DNA of 64,000 bases. It comes from Isoetes taiwanensis (lineage: Eukaryota; Streptophyta; Lycopodiopsida; Isoetales; Isoetaceae). Below the pieces are notes generated by a model. The model made no database searches. It saw nothing but the letters and a program-made list of their open reading frames with translations, and was not told where the DNA came from. Shown piece by piece: positions 35,616-48,528 of this stretch (its first letter is position 1; every line of letters begins with the position of its first letter). The translations under genes were made by a program, and so were the position numbers. The stretch is taken from positions 2,833,089-2,897,088 of the forward strand of contig JAJEKV010000101.1 in assembly GCA_021234155.1 (NCBI GenBank), written 5' to 3'.

Positions 35616-36042
35616 TATGGATGCCGTTTTTAATAAGTTATTAGTACTATCATCAGATTGGAACAAGTCCATTTGGCTCAAAGAGCATAATAGAGCATGT
35701 ATGGCTGCCATTTTTAATAAGTTATTAGTACTGTCATCAGATAAGTGGAGCATGGAACATGTCCATTTGGCTCAACTTTTCATCAACTTAAAGCTCCGTC
35801 TCAACCTTTTATATCATTTTGTGTGATTCTTATTGTAAGTATATCAAGCAGATTCTTTATTGTTTGATTCAATTTTGAGATTTCACTTTCTTAAGAATGG
35901 CTATGTTCCTTAGGCCAGATGCAAGTATATGTGAGTTTTTTGTTCATATAAAATTTACCTCATCCATTTCCTTTTCCTAGGTTGCCATAATGTTTCTGGT
36001 GTACACCTTTGGGACATTCAGCAGTTCACTTCATGAGTATCA
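35616..36042. repeat. Direct repeat, copy 2
   Basis: Second copy of 29575-30005, ending catgagtatca at 36042. Here the sequence runs on into catggagcagaac, whereas copy 1 is cut by the inverted-repeat element. Copy 2 therefore preserves the original continuation. Confidence 0.85.
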
Positions 36043-36317
36043 TGGAGCAGAACATTTATTTAACAATGTTTTTTTTAAGTTTCTTGGATATGTTCATGAA
36101 AAATACTGTGCTGATATATTGCATCCTAATCACTATTCAATTTTATACTATCCATTTCACAATGCTAATCACATCTGTCCCTCTGGATTTAGTCTATGCC
36201 CTCAAATGGGGGACATGGTAAACCACACATGGCTATGGGATACATTACCTGGAAAATGATTTACAAATGCCTCATGATGATGTTGATGAAGATAACAAAG
36301 CCATAACAAGAATGCCA

Positions 36318-36345
36318 CGGTTCTATTGCGATAGCAATAGAACCG
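36318..36345. repeat. Perfect 12-bp hairpin
   Basis: CGGTTCTATTGC and GCAATAGAACCG enclose the loop GATA. There is no gene on either side for which it would be a known terminator. It may be an element end or a small-RNA hairpin. Confidence 0.8.
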
Positions 36346-39300
36346 ACATTCCTTGGATGGGGACGTCTCTCCTCACATCGCCTATTTATTTCGACTTTTC
36401 TTTCATTTTCATTCATCGGCGTTCTCTTGAGCTAGTTTTTCTCCTCCTCCTTTATCCTACCAGTTTCCCTCACCATCACCATTCTGCTAATTTGTTTCGG
36501 GTGATGCCCTACCAGATCTTAACCTTGTTCTTCATCCCTTACCCTGTGGGGTTTTGTTTCTGGGTGTTTCCTTCCGGCTCCTTGTGTCTTAGCGCTATCG
36601 GAACTCTGGCCAGACCGATTGAGTCGAATCACTGGAAAGGTACCTGAGGCTTGTTGGCAAGAGTGTCGGCATGGCTTTCACAACTGGAGCGATTTTTCCA
36701 GATAAGTACTATGAACTGAGTTTTTCTTCTGTATTTTTTCTTTCCTTGCCTTTTTTGGGGCCTAAGTTTTCTGTGAAACAGAATGCCTTAACGCTGATTG
36801 TCTTTAACGATGCCTTTTTTCCATGATTGGGGTTCTGGGTTATATGCTCACGAAGCCAAAACCCTGATTGCTTGGTTGTTTTGCAGTTCAAATGCATTCT
36901 TGGCGATTTAGGTAGCTCAAATAGCTGGATCGGTGCCAGATTGAGTTCTTATTTGGTCGGATTGCAGTTAACTTAGATTGGTCTGCCTTCTATCGTTCAG
37001 ATTTCGATTCCGGACCTCTTCTTCACTAGATAATGACCGCTCTAAATCTGCTCTAAATGGAAGGGGATAAGATACAACTTCAAGGACAGTTGGGCCTTTT
37101 TTGAGTCGGATTTTTGCACCATTCGAGTGACATTCGATCGATCCGCCATGATTTGGTTCTACATCGATCGACCTGCGATGCTTCTAGATCGGCGCCGAAA
37201 TAAGGAAGCGGTGCTTTCTGGTTCCAGCAAATCCCTGTTAGGCGGCAAGTTGACCGCCACATGTATGCAATCGGCAGAGTTTCGACCTGTAAGTTCTTTT
37301 TCTTGATTTGAGTATGGGATACCAGGTTGTGGTATTCCTTCCCTTGCTTTTACGACCTGGTTCTTGGTAGTATTGTCTAGTTGTTTTTAATTTGTGCAGT
37401 AGTCTCGTACCCACCACTTTTTCCTTATGTATTTCATGTTCGTGTCCAATCATGTGCAGATCAATTGTTTTGGGCTAGGTAGTTTGATCCAGTTCTTTTT
37501 TCTTTTGTTTGCTTGCATTCTCGGTGCAACGGTTTCAATTGCTCCAGTTATAGGCGGGACGTCTATGCAATGTGGTCCTTTTTTCTAAAGTCTTGCAAGG
37601 TGTTGTTTGGTTCAGTACACAGAGATTCCGCCGAGCTTGCACATCCATTAAAGCAAGTGGTCGCTTCGTCATGTTCCTTGAAACGAGTATCTTTCTCTTA
37701 TGGTTATTGGCGTTTTTTGTATATGACTTAATTAATTATGCTTGTTCTACTTGTGCTCTTGAGGTCTATACTCCCCCTTGTTGCCCTTTGCTCCATGGTT
37801 TGTTTCCATCTAGTGCATTTATCCCTGTAGAGTCATTTTTCCTCTCCGTCATTTTCACTCTCGTGCATTGAATTTTCATGGGCCGAGCCCAGTTCTGACT
37901 GCGTCTAGACTGAGCTTTTAATTTTCACCATTTTTTCTTCCCTTCTTACTTCAAGCGATTTTTTGATTTGTCTAGTTCATTTCCATTGTGTCTCTGCGGG
38001 GATACTTATTTGGGAATCCCCCTTGCTAATTGGGGCCATTCTCAATATTCTCCCTTTCTTTTCTATACGTCTGGCTTTGGGAATAGGTTTTCCCTTTGGA
38101 ATGTACAGATGGAGGTTTTGATATTTCCATTGGACATGTCGGGATGGAGGTCGTTTCAGGTAAATATTAGACAATTTTATATTTATGGCTATTTGGTTGT
38201 TTCGAGTATTCTTTAGTACCTTAAAGGTCATTTCAATTTCATGAAACCTTTGTAACGGGTTCTCTTCTCTTTTTTCCATATCGCTTTGAGTGTTTTACGG
38301 TTCTTTATGTTTTCTTTGTCCGCAAAGATAGTTTCCACATTAAGCTTTTTCATAGAAACATAGTGATGTCACGTTTGCATTTTTTGCTGCTAATCGGGTT
38401 CTTTCTAGCGGTTTATTTTCTCTGTTTGGTTGGTTGGACTCCTCTTTGTCTTCTTCTTGGAGGTTATTGCCATGTTTTGGTGCTAGTATTTGGCATGGTT
38501 GTTTTTCATTCCATTCTAGCTTTGCTGGTCATCTCCCATATTTACATGCAGTTTGTTTGTAGATCCGATTTGCTATGCATTTGGTGCTGACATTTTGGCG
38601 TAGTATTTTAACACCTTTAATATGTCAACTACAGGTCTTGCCCCATAGACGGTTGTTTGTCATTTTCCAATTTTTTCAGATTTCATAGTGTGATTCCATT
38701 TGTTGATTTCGTTGGAAGTATTGAAGAGCCTAGTGCTTTTGCAATTTCCCTATACGTTATGAACTTTTATTTATATTCTTATTCGTCTTGGCCACTCATG
38801 GTACATCTTGATGATTAGTTCTTCCACGTATTCATGGTGGGTTGGTCGGCCACATTTGGTCACCCATACTTGGTAGATGTTGTTCCATTGTTAGACATTC
38901 TTCATGATTTCATTTAATGCGTGCATTTGGCTATGTTGGTTTTGCTCTTGGACATTACATCCTTGTTTCTCTAGTTCATATTTTCGATTGGTTGTGAGTA
39001 CTTTCCATTGTCCAAGTTCCATTGTTCCTTCCATTATTCTAGTTCAAGATTGTTTTTTGATTGTCCTATTCTTTATTGTTTGATATGTTATGTAGCGTTG
39101 TTTCCTAGTTCCCGTAATGGGCTGGATGTTTGACTATGTGTTTGTTGGCCATGTTTCCTGCTCCATTTTTTATGCTCACGTTCTTCCTCCTTTGCTCCAC
39201 TTTATGTTTGTTAGGCCACTTTGTCTAATCATTATCGTGATGAGAAGCTAGCAAGCGAATCCTATCTCCGTCAAGATAATGATTCTCGTCATTCTCATTA

Positions 39301-40420
39301 TTTGGTTGTCTTTTCACACTTTGTCATTTAGCCTTTCTGAGGACTGCATCCACCACTGCATCTGGTCCCATTTTTGTTCTGGTCTTTATTGTGGATATTG
39401 ATTATTTCTTCATTTTTACATGTTGGCCTATTATTGCACTGACGTTCTTGTTGTGTTCGCTTTGCAGACGTTGTTTGATGATCTGTATTAGGCACATGGT
39501 TCACTTTATTGTTGCATATTGGCCTATTATTGCACTGACGTTCTTGTTGTGTTCGCTCTGCAGACGTTGTTTGATGATCTGTATTAGGCACATGGTTCAC
39601 TTTGTTGTTGCATATATTTCACGTTCTCCAGCATGAAATGATGCATTTTGGATTTTGGTAATCTTGGCATTCTGGTTGCATCTTGGGTTTGCAAACTTTA
39701 ATCTTTGTTTTAGCTTTTTGTTGCTCGCTACTTGAACTTTTCGGATTTCTCTAGGGAATTGAATTTAATTTGTGCACCTTTTGGGCTATTATGCATCGTA
39801 GAGGATATCTTTGCTTCCATTGGCTTATCTCAGCCCGTGGTATTTCCTTTAGTTATTTTTTTCTACTATCTTGGCTCTTCTCTTTCTTAGTGTTCTATTA
39901 TTGCATTTGCACCTCCAAGATCTTTAGTTCCAGTTGGCTCCTTTAGGTCTTTGCCACATTAGTCCTTTCCCTCTGTTCCTCTCTATCTTCTTGGTTTTTT
40001 GTACTTCATTCATTCCCTTCCTTCTATTATTGTTTTATTTTCATTGCTTCTTGTGGTCCATTTTATATTCTATTAGCCCTTCGCTTCCCACTGTTTCTTT
40101 CTACTAACATGTTTATTGCAGCTGCTCCTTCTATCTTGTTTATGAGAGCTATCGGATGGGCATATTTGCCCTTTATTCTAAGATCTGGACCGTACATAGC
40201 GATCCTCGTTTGTGGGGTATGCATGTACAAGTTTTTGTATACTGTATATTAAGGTTTGCAAAATACTATAAGGTTTGAGAGAATGTACTTAATGGTGTTA
40301 ATTTTGTACGTGTATTGTAAATTTTTTGAGGCTCTCGCTGCCCTACGTAACCCCCCGTGTGAATATGCACCCAAACCAAAGGGGGTTTAAGGGGGATTTT
40401 AATTTAAATGTGTCAAATGC
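36346..40420 (+). other. T-rich non-coding stretch, possible long leader or intron
   Basis: The plus strand is strongly T-rich and A-poor for about 4 kb, with many pyrimidine tracts. No frame carries a recognisable domain; long hydrophobic frames are the product of composition. The start near 36360-36700 (CGCCTATTTATTTCGAC, then ATGGCTTTCACAACTGG near 36672) could be a promoter and leader. Plus-strand T-richness would fit introns of a plus-strand gene, perhaps leading to locus B. This is inference only. Confidence 0.3.
39423..39614. repeat. 96-bp tandem duplication
   Basis: Two nearly identical copies begin TTGGCCTATTATTGCACTG at 39423 and 39519. They differ at only a few bases, so the duplication is recent. 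Confidence 0.9.
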
Positions 40421-43100
40421 AATGGTTTGTGTTAATAATGTTAGTTGTGTGTTAATGGTTTGTGTTAACTAAAAAAAATTTTGGCCCCTTCGGGGCATAA
40501 GGATGGTGTAGGGGATGTTAGCTGTGTGTTAATAGTTTGTGTTGGTAGCATGTTCGGGGAATAAGGATGGTGTAGGGGATGTTAGTTGTGTTGTGTTGGT
40601 AGCATGTAATAATAGAATTTATTAATAATGAACAAACAGTTAAATCCTCGTTGTTTTTTCTCCAAGTTATTCCTTCACATATATCGTACAAAATATAACA
40701 AGTATACGTTCAAAATACATAATTGTATTATTATTATATTCCAACCAAAAAACACTTGCTTAATAACAAATGAAGTTGAGGTGTTTCACCACTGAGCATT
40801 TCTATATGAGAGTCCGCTTATTGTTAGATTTCATGATTTGATGAAAAAGATATGAAGAGAAGCTGCAAAACAATACTTGGTATTTTAGGAAATCATTGCT
40901 TGGAGAGGAAGAGATTCAATATTTGTGGGCTCCCTATGTCAAAGAACATCATGAAATTAATATTTCATACAAATAACTAAGAACATCATGAAATCATTAT
41001 TTCATACAAATAACTTGCAGAAAAATGGCAAATACCTGGAATGCAATACATGAATCTAGTACCCAAGTGTTGGTGCTGAATATGTCATCATTGCAAGAAA
41101 CGGGCTTAATCCTTGACGTAAACAACTTTCATGCGACCCCTTTCAATGTTTAGAGTGTTTCGTCGATGCACTTACATTTCAAAGATAAACTTGCACATGT
41201 TTTCTTTTCCGAGTTTGTAAATGAGAACCATGCATGAATGCTTCAAAGTGACCACAAACAAAAGTTATCATGGTTCTTATTTGTGCTACAATAAAGCTTA
41301 AGAAAGCAAATGCAAAGAATCCCTGCTATGACAGCCGGAATTCACAGAATTCCAGCTGCAATAAGACATAGAGATATGCTAACACATTTGCAGAGCAAGT
41401 TTAGAAAGGACCAAAGCATAAGAAGACATGTTTTTTTCACCCTTGCAAGTCGTTTTGTCTATTGTGCATGTTAAATTCACATTGCATGTTGAATTCATGC
41501 TTCAATTCTTCTCGCAACAACACGCTTTGATGGAGCAAGCAACTAAATCGGGCGATTCACTAGAAAAGCCAAAGCTGCCGGTGTAGCCAACATAAAAAAA
41601 TTAACCCGGCTATTTCTAGATTCCAGAGAGATATATTGTGTATTTGTGCACTATTCATGCAAAATTAGAGAGTCTTAGGAACATGTTACCTCTTTCCATA
41701 GCTTCCGCCAACAATCCTTGCCACACCATATTTTATAAAGTCCGGTCCCTGTTCATTCTTGCAAACCTTTACTCAGATTCACTTTCGGGGAGAAGGAAAA
41801 CATGACGAACTTGGCTATGATGCCGTGAGTCTCATGACTTCCATCTCAGAAGACAAGCCACTCCTCCCATGAAGTTTACATTTCCCTGAATTTTCCCCTG
41901 TTCATCACCTCTCCTAGTATCCTTTCCGGACTTTCGAAATGAATAAGTAGCTCATTAGCATTCTTAGGGCAGAGTTACTTAATTTTAGTACACTAGCCGC
42001 ATCTTGCTCATAAGCCAATTGAAGCCCGGCCCCGAAAGTGCCAGTCTACATCTACTTTTTGTTTCGGTGTGCTCTATCACTTTACCTTACAATCTGCATA
42101 ACAAGTCTACTTAAGATCTTGGCTTGCCTTTATTATGCAAAGAATAATAAAGGCATAATAAAGGCTTCATCCTATTGTCTTGCATCATTGCAAAAATAAT
42201 TGATGCAATGGCTATGGCTCGTGGAGCTCGGCCAGACCGCAATTTTGTTCCCCGAAAGGTGTAAGGTAGCGGATGTCAAAAGTGTGCTTCTCCTATTGCA
42301 AGATATTTCTATTATTCAGCCTACTCTGGAGGCCCTTGTTTTTCAGAGAAGCAACCAAAGGCATCGCTTAGATTCTGTTGGTTTCCAAAGGTTTCTAGAG
42401 ATAGCATGCTGCTTGCATACGAGTATTGAGATATAAGGGAAAGAATTTAAATCATATGCTTTAGATAACAAGTTTGCTGAGGAACATTTTTAGAAAACTT
42501 GGGATGCTTACTTACCATTTGAAGACTCAAAGAGGAGAGAATTGGCGGATCGAGGAGATGAGCTCCACGCCTACCTGAAGCCCTATGGCTACTCCAATGA
42601 TTTGAAAATACTTGCTTTCTTTCTCCAACGCGTTTCTTACGCAACCTAGGGCCTTGTCCATGATCTGGAACCTTCTGAAGGGCCATCAACGCAAAACTCG
42701 GGAGGTAGGGTTTTCCGGAACAGAGAAAACTGGGGAGGTTTTTGGCAAGGCTTTTCCGGAACGCCTAATCCCTTTAAATTTTGCGAAAAGCAGGGTCTAT
42801 TAAGTAAATAGTACAACAACGCTTTTTTTTGGGGGGACATAACACTCCACCCAATAAAATTTAGAGGACAATTCACAGGAAAAAGCAATAAGAAATTTCA
42901 TGCACAAGACATGCCAAATCTGTTGTGAACATGCAAGGAAGTACAATCATGACCACATGATTTACTTTTGATAAAAAAATCAACGGTCGAGAAAGAGTGC
43001 ACTCTAGAAATACTATTCAGTACACTTGCACGAATACAACCACCAAATCATAGGAAAACCATATGAAAAAACGTATAAAAACTTAAAAACAACCCCCTGT
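40421..43100. other. AT-rich stretch, no secure gene
   Basis: A 64-bp direct repeat (ataaggatggtgtagggg) occurs at 40497 and 40561. A plus frame at 42196-42436 (VELGQTAILFPERCKVADVK, LDSVGFQRFLEIACCL) and a 44-codon minus frame from an ATG near 42663 (MDKALGCVRNALEKESKYFQ) look somewhat coding but have no family. A consensus donor GTAAGTAAG lies on the minus strand near 42518. Nothing else can be supported. Confidence 0.3.
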
Positions 43101-45038
43101 TATTATGCTAGATATTTCCATTTGCTTTATGGGCCATATTTGTACTCAATTTTGTTCTTCTGGTTTGTTTATTTGCACCCTTGGCCTGTTTACGCCTAAT
43201 TTGCTGGAGTCTTATCTTCTCCCTTTTTTGCTTCATACGGCTCGCTTTTAGTGTCTAGTTAGTTTCGTCAGCATTTTAGCATCTAGCTATTTTTGTAAGT
43301 AGTTGTCTTGCTTTCTCCCATTTTTCTTCTGTTCCTACTCGCTCTAGTTACTTGGTCATTTCATGAATTTTTTCATATCTATCTAGGTTTTAGTTAGCTT
43401 TTTATTTCATGAGTTCCATCCCTTCTTGAGCTTTTCTTATCCAGGACTGTCTCATCCACGACTCTCCTTTCTTGGGCACCTTTTAGTCATGCTTAATATC
43501 CTTGAGAGGTTCTGCTTTTAAATTAATTCTTTGTTGGGGGGACGCATTGGTTGCCGTTGTACGCAGTTAGATGATTGTTTTTGTCTAGCGATACGATTGT
43601 CTTGCCTCTATTTTTGCTCGTCCTTCAGTTGTTTGGATGTGCTTTATATTCAGTTTGCTTCTATTGGCCTTGATGCTCTCATTTAATATGCATTATTTGG
43701 CATTTTTTTTATAGCTATGATTCATCTAGCACATATTATTGCTGTCCTTACAAGTTAGATGTAGCTCTTTATTCATGTGTGCTTGATTTTAGCTATAGTA
43801 GCAGTTGTTATTGTCATTTTTGGTGTTGCAGTCATTGGTTATCATTATTTTTTGCCTTATAAGGTTAATATTTTTGTCGGTTTTCTCTGTTGTCGTCTCA
43901 TCATCTCTTGCGACCTCATTTCTTACTGCATTATTTTTCATCTTATGGGTTCCTTTTGTTTCAGGTGTTCTATCGGTTGGCCATTTAGTTTCAATTGACC
44001 CATTTGCTCAATCTAACCTTTGCCTCGTTACTTTTTATGTTTTATTCTCCATCTCAATTCTCCCTGGAGCCCCATTGACTTCTATATTTTCATCCTCCAT
44101 TCCACTAATCCCTTTGGCTTCTATCCTTTATATTTTAGAGCCCCTCTTCATTGCATCCATTCTATCTTAGTGTTTACATCTTTCTTCTCCTTTCATTCTG
44201 TTATTCTTGGTGCTCTTTGGTTTCATAGTTGATTATTAGTTATGCTTTGTTGCTTTGTGGTCTTATCTCATGTAACTTGGCTCCGTCAAGTTTATACTCA
44301 GTTTGTTCTGTCATTATTCGTTTGCGAGGTTTTTCTCATTGCCTTGGTAACCCTTTAGCTTTCTTGCTCAGTCCATCCTGTTTGCCATGCTCCATCCAAG
44401 TTCGTCTTGTCGGTTTTTGGTCCAAATTTGTCCCTTTAGCCTCCTATTGCTTTAGCACTTTAGCTTGTTCTTTATCCCACTTAGTTTTGGTCATAGCTTC
44501 AGTTTATCTCATTTGCCCTTTAGGCTGTGTCTTTTTTCTTCGCATCTTGTCCCCTGTTCTTCATTTCCTTTTTCTTATTTGCTCCTTTAATCTATTCTCT
44601 GTTTTTCTCTATTACCCCCTTTTATTCTCTTCGTTTTGTCTTTTAGGACGACATCATAGTCGCATCGTTTTTCTCCATTCATTCCTTTTATTCTTTGGCG
44701 CTCTTTCGTTTGTATGGTTGGTTGCCAGATATGCTTTGGGGTCTTATCTCATGTGAGTTGGCTTTGTTAGGTTATATTCAATCTACTTTGTCCTTATTTG
44801 TTTAGTTTGTCTGCGACGTTTTCATTGCCTCGGTAACCCGTTAGCTTTCTTACTCAGTTCAACTTGTTTGACATGTTTGATCCGAGTTTTTCTTGTCATT
44901 TTTTGTTTCAAATTTGTACCATCAACTCCCTTTTGCTTTAGCATTTCTTGTCGGTCTTAATCTTTCGTCCCACTTATTTTATGTTTCTACTTTGTGTATT
45001 TGGTTTGTTCAGTCGTGTTTTCTCCTTTTCTCTCACGT
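43101..45038 (+). other. T-rich stretch with a diverged duplication, upstream of locus B
   Basis: Composition is like 36.7-40.3 kb. Sequence around 44205-44475 and 44690-44960 is recognisably duplicated (ggtcttatctcatgt, gttttcattgcc, cggtaaccc, gctttcttgctcag variants), spacing about 487 bp. Open frames here read as strings of hydrophobic residues and lack membrane-protein features such as charged loops. I treat them as non-coding. Confidence 0.45.
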
Positions 45039-45270
45039 ATGTCACGTAAATCTTTGTCTTCACTGCTTTGTATGGGTATGCTGAACCCGCCTCGAGGCAA
45101 TAATGAAAGATTCGCAGACGGAGATAAAAAACTTTTTCTTGAGTGGCTGCCGTCCATGCTGCAAATGGACAAAGACCTGTACTCAGAAACAGACATGCAC
45201 CACACCTACTGTGCATGTACTAAGTAAGGAAGTACACTAACTAATTAAAATAGTATTAGTAGCAGCTTGC

Positions 45271-45325
45271 CTATGAGCGCATAGCCCGGGTGTAAGATGA
45301 ACTCTTATTGCCCATGCGCGCATAG
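45271..45325. repeat. Palindrome pair at 41-bp spacing
   Basis: CTATGAGCGCATAG at 45271 and CCATGCGCGCATAG at 45312 each differ by one base from CTATGCGCGCATAG. The 27 bases between them are unrelated to the spacers elsewhere. Confidence 0.85.
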
Positions 45326-45940
45326 ACAAGATGTCATAAATTACTGTGAGAGATAAGCCTGTTACCTACTTGAGCACAGGGAAGACGTAATAATAAAGTC
45401 TATAGCTCAAGCGACGGAAGACAAGATAAGATAAACAACTGTAAAGGAAGAGCGGGAAATACGAAGAGACTTTGTGTGGGCTTGACACTCCATAAAGGAT
45501 CGCATGAAATGACACGCTACACTCTTCGTGTATAATCTCATAGAAAATATCCAAGTACTAACGTAGACAATAAATAGGGAAAAAGGGCGCACATTTCTGC
45601 ATACAGACCGAAGCTCCTGGGCGCTCGACCTCCGCCTTCACACTCAGTCCGCTTTTTTTACATATCGAAGTCTATAAGAAGCTGCATAGACTCGCGGCAA
45701 ATGGCAGGTGGAAGGTACATCAAGATCTTAGCTGCTAGTTAATTAGCTCACCCTTTTTTTTTTGTGCATTATTTGCTTAATTAGGCTGCCTCCAAAACGA
45801 TTAAAAATGTCAATTTCTTAAGTATTTCTGGCCTTCTTCCTGTATTCTAGATATGTTTTGTTTGTTTTAGGTCATTTTGTGATTGGGTTTGTCTATGCGT
45901 GCATGAGAACAATGGTGTTTTTAGTGCTTGTCCTTTTAGC

Positions 45941-46187
45941 CTATGCGCGCATAGACACAAATCTTTTTTCTTAAGCTTAGCCTATGCGCGCATAGACACA
46001 AATCTTTTTTCGTAAGCTTTGCCTATGCGCGCATAGACACAAAGCTTTTTTTCTCAAGCTTGACTATGCGCGCATGGGCTTCAGCCTTTTTTTTAATCTG
46101 ATCCTATGCGCGCATGGGCATAACACTTTTACTAAAGGTCGCCTATGGGGATAAGATTTTCTGAATTGGTTGGCTATGCGCGCAAAG
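45941..46187. repeat. Palindrome array, 41-bp period, in intron 1 of locus B
   Basis: CTATGCGCGCATAG is exact at 45941, 45982 and 46023. One-mismatch copies lie at 46064, 46104 and 46174, and a weak copy at 46143. Spacings are 41, 41, 41 and 40, then shorter. The first three spacers are variants of one T-rich sequence. A partial copy precedes at 45893. Confidence 0.95.
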
Positions 46188-46716
46188 TTTTAATACCTTA
46201 CTATTTTTAATATTTCAGTAAGAAGAGAAACCTTGCACGGGGTAGCCAGGATGATGAAGGTGGATCCTCCCAGAAGGCAGCCAGGAAGAGGAGGACGACG
46301 AAGGACAAGAGTCAGGATGCAGTTCTGGCTCCAAGTCAGCAACAATTTCAGGAGGCCGAAGATGGCTCCCATTTTTGTAAGGATCAACAGTGGTTGCTTG
46401 TCAGGGGTACCGGTGATCTAGCAACTGCGCATTTTTTGTATTTGTACATTTGTTCTGAGACCGGCAAGCAAACACAAGACCTGGAAAGCTTCAGAAGATG
46501 TGACAGGCTCGTGGATGTTGGTCTGTTTGGTATGTTCCACATCAAGTGCACAACCACCACCAAGGGCAGTGAACATGTATATTCCGTGGATAGTTCATTT
46601 TTTAAGCTGAGTTTGTCTTCTCTAGAAGATATGCAAGGCTACATTCAGGCAAGAATGAAGAGTAAAATTGTAAGTGTTATTTTCCTGCACGAGAAGACTT
46701 TACCAACGTGTTTGGT

Positions 46717-46730
46717 CTATGACATCATAG
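46717..46730. repeat. Palindrome arms with altered core in intron 2 of locus B
   Basis: CTATGACATCATAG keeps the CTATG and CATAG arms of the locus B palindrome but replaces the CGCG core. It lies in intron 46670-46743. Confidence 0.5.
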
Positions 46731-47801
46731 GTTTTATTTGCAGGATCTTCTTTCTATACTAAAGGATCTTCTTTTGAACAAGGATGCTCTGTTAAGTTCT
46801 AGCGCACCTCCTGCTAAGCTGCTGGGATGCCATGCCTCAAGTTGCCAAGCTAATCATCCCCAGAATCTCAGAAACTGTTGAGGTGGCAACATTGGATGAA
46901 GATGAACCTTCGGATCCCGAATCTGAAGAGGAAGAGTTTGAGGTTGAAGTGGTGGAGAGGCCAAAAAAAAAGAAAGCCAAAAGAAATTATTACAAGGCAG
47001 GCCTGGTGACTGACACTGCTCCACCAACTAGCAAGGCATCAAGAAAAGCCACTAAGGTAGTTTTGCCTCCAGCACCGGGTACAAGGATTGCCAGTAAGGA
47101 AAAAGACATGGCTTCTAGGAAGCTCGAAGAAATTGAGCTGAGATGTCGTGTGCCTGGGATCATGCACCTGCAGGTTGATTGTGTTAAGTTGTGCCCAAAG
47201 GATGAGTCTGGTGAGAGACCTTTGCAGGTGAGGAAAATTTACTCTGGTCATTTGTTTGCTCTTAAGGAACGTATAAGGGACAGACCAAATGCAGCTACAG
47301 CACCGGACATTTGCATTGTTGACCCTTCCCAGTGCACGGAAAGGGATTTGTTTGTAAAGGAAGAGGATGAAAGCTACATGTAGTTTGTTTTGGGTGGCAT
47401 TCACAGCTTTAAGGCGAGGAGGCAGCTTTTTAAAGAAACTAAAGAACACTGCTTCTCTCAAATATTTGCATTTGTTTACGTGGGTGTCACTGACTCTGAA
47501 GCCAAGTTGCTTGCCATGAGCCACAATGTGGACAATGAATATCGGATGAGCATGAGCTTCACTGACAAAATTAAGTTTATGCATAAGGAATACGAGCTTT
47601 TTAGGTCGGAGCATAAGGGTGACAAAGGTATAAAGGATGATCAAAACCTTTATCTGGCTCTTAAAGAGCAGTGTGCTACAGAGTGCTGCTTAACATACAA
47701 CTCCACTGATGCCAGAGCATCTCTTGTGAAGTACGACAACTACTTCCAACTAGCTTTTAGGCATGGACGTGTAAGATAACTTTCTTCTCCAAGTTCTTTG
47801 A

Positions 47802-47815
47802 CCATGCGCGCATAG
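47802..47815. repeat. Single palindrome in intron 3 of locus B
   Basis: CCATGCGCGCATAG, one mismatch, in the middle of the 89-bp intron 47771-47859. Confidence 0.85.
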
Positions 47816-48359
47816 CTGTTCAGTTTTCTTACCTTTATTTCTTTCTTGTTCCTTTTTAGGTCTGGGAGCTTCAAGAAAAAAAATTTGATATGTTTGCTGA
47901 GGGTACACTAAAATCCAAAGGAAAGGTGAAGGATCCAAAAAGAAAAAAAACTGAACCTGCAAAACAGAATGACATGGGTATCATGGTCTGGAGGGAAATG
48001 CAGGGTTTAGAAAATACAGAAAAAGTTTGTGAGGTGCTACAGAAGGTGGTCAATGGCCACTTTACCTTGGAGGAGATGCAGGGTGAATTCAAACAGTAAG
48101 TTAAATTCCTGATCCAAAACACTAGCCAGTTCTTGTTGGTAGTTTACGTTCTAGAGTTTTTTAAGACTCCTTACTTTTGCAGCCAAAAGGATTGTGCACT
48201 CTGTCAGCAGCAACTCATGGTCCACCTTAACTGTGACACATTGGAAAAAGTTAAAGAATTATACCCTACTTGGTCGTCGGATGAAAAGATAAACCAATAC
48301 GCTTCGAATTTCACGAACTGGGTAAAATTTGTTGTTCCCCTACTTATCTTGTTGTGTGC

Positions 48360-48528
48360 CTATGCGCGCATAGCACTACAAGAAGTCCGTTACTGTGGTG
48401 CTATGCGCGCATAGGCTGACACTCGGAACTTTTGTTTTCTTCTTCTTACTAAAGCTGTTTTCTTGTTGTGTGGCTATGTGCGCATAGCACCACAAGAAGT
48501 CCGTTACTGTGTTGCTATGCGCGCATAG
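48360..48528. repeat. Two palindrome pairs in intron 5 of locus B
   Basis: Exact copies at 48360, 48401 and 48515, and CTATGTGCGCATAG at 48474. Both pairs are spaced 41 bp. The second pair is a 114-bp-shifted duplicate of the first, including the spacer agaagtccgttactgt. This spacer is unrelated to those in intron 1. Confidence 0.95.

Noticed and set aside
40131-40218. Exon of a membrane protein (acceptor at 40130, GTATGC at the end)
   Set aside because: The splice-like sites are plausible, but no neighbouring exon or family was found in the T-rich context.
43777-44756. Several overlapping hydrophobic open frames resembling membrane proteins
   Set aside because: They arise from T-rich composition, overlap in different frames and lack conserved or charged loop residues.
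45941-46187. CRISPR-like array (14-bp repeats, 27-nt spacers)
   Set aside because: The DNA is eukaryotic, the repeat is a short perfect palindrome, several spacers are near copies of one another, and no cas-like gene is present.
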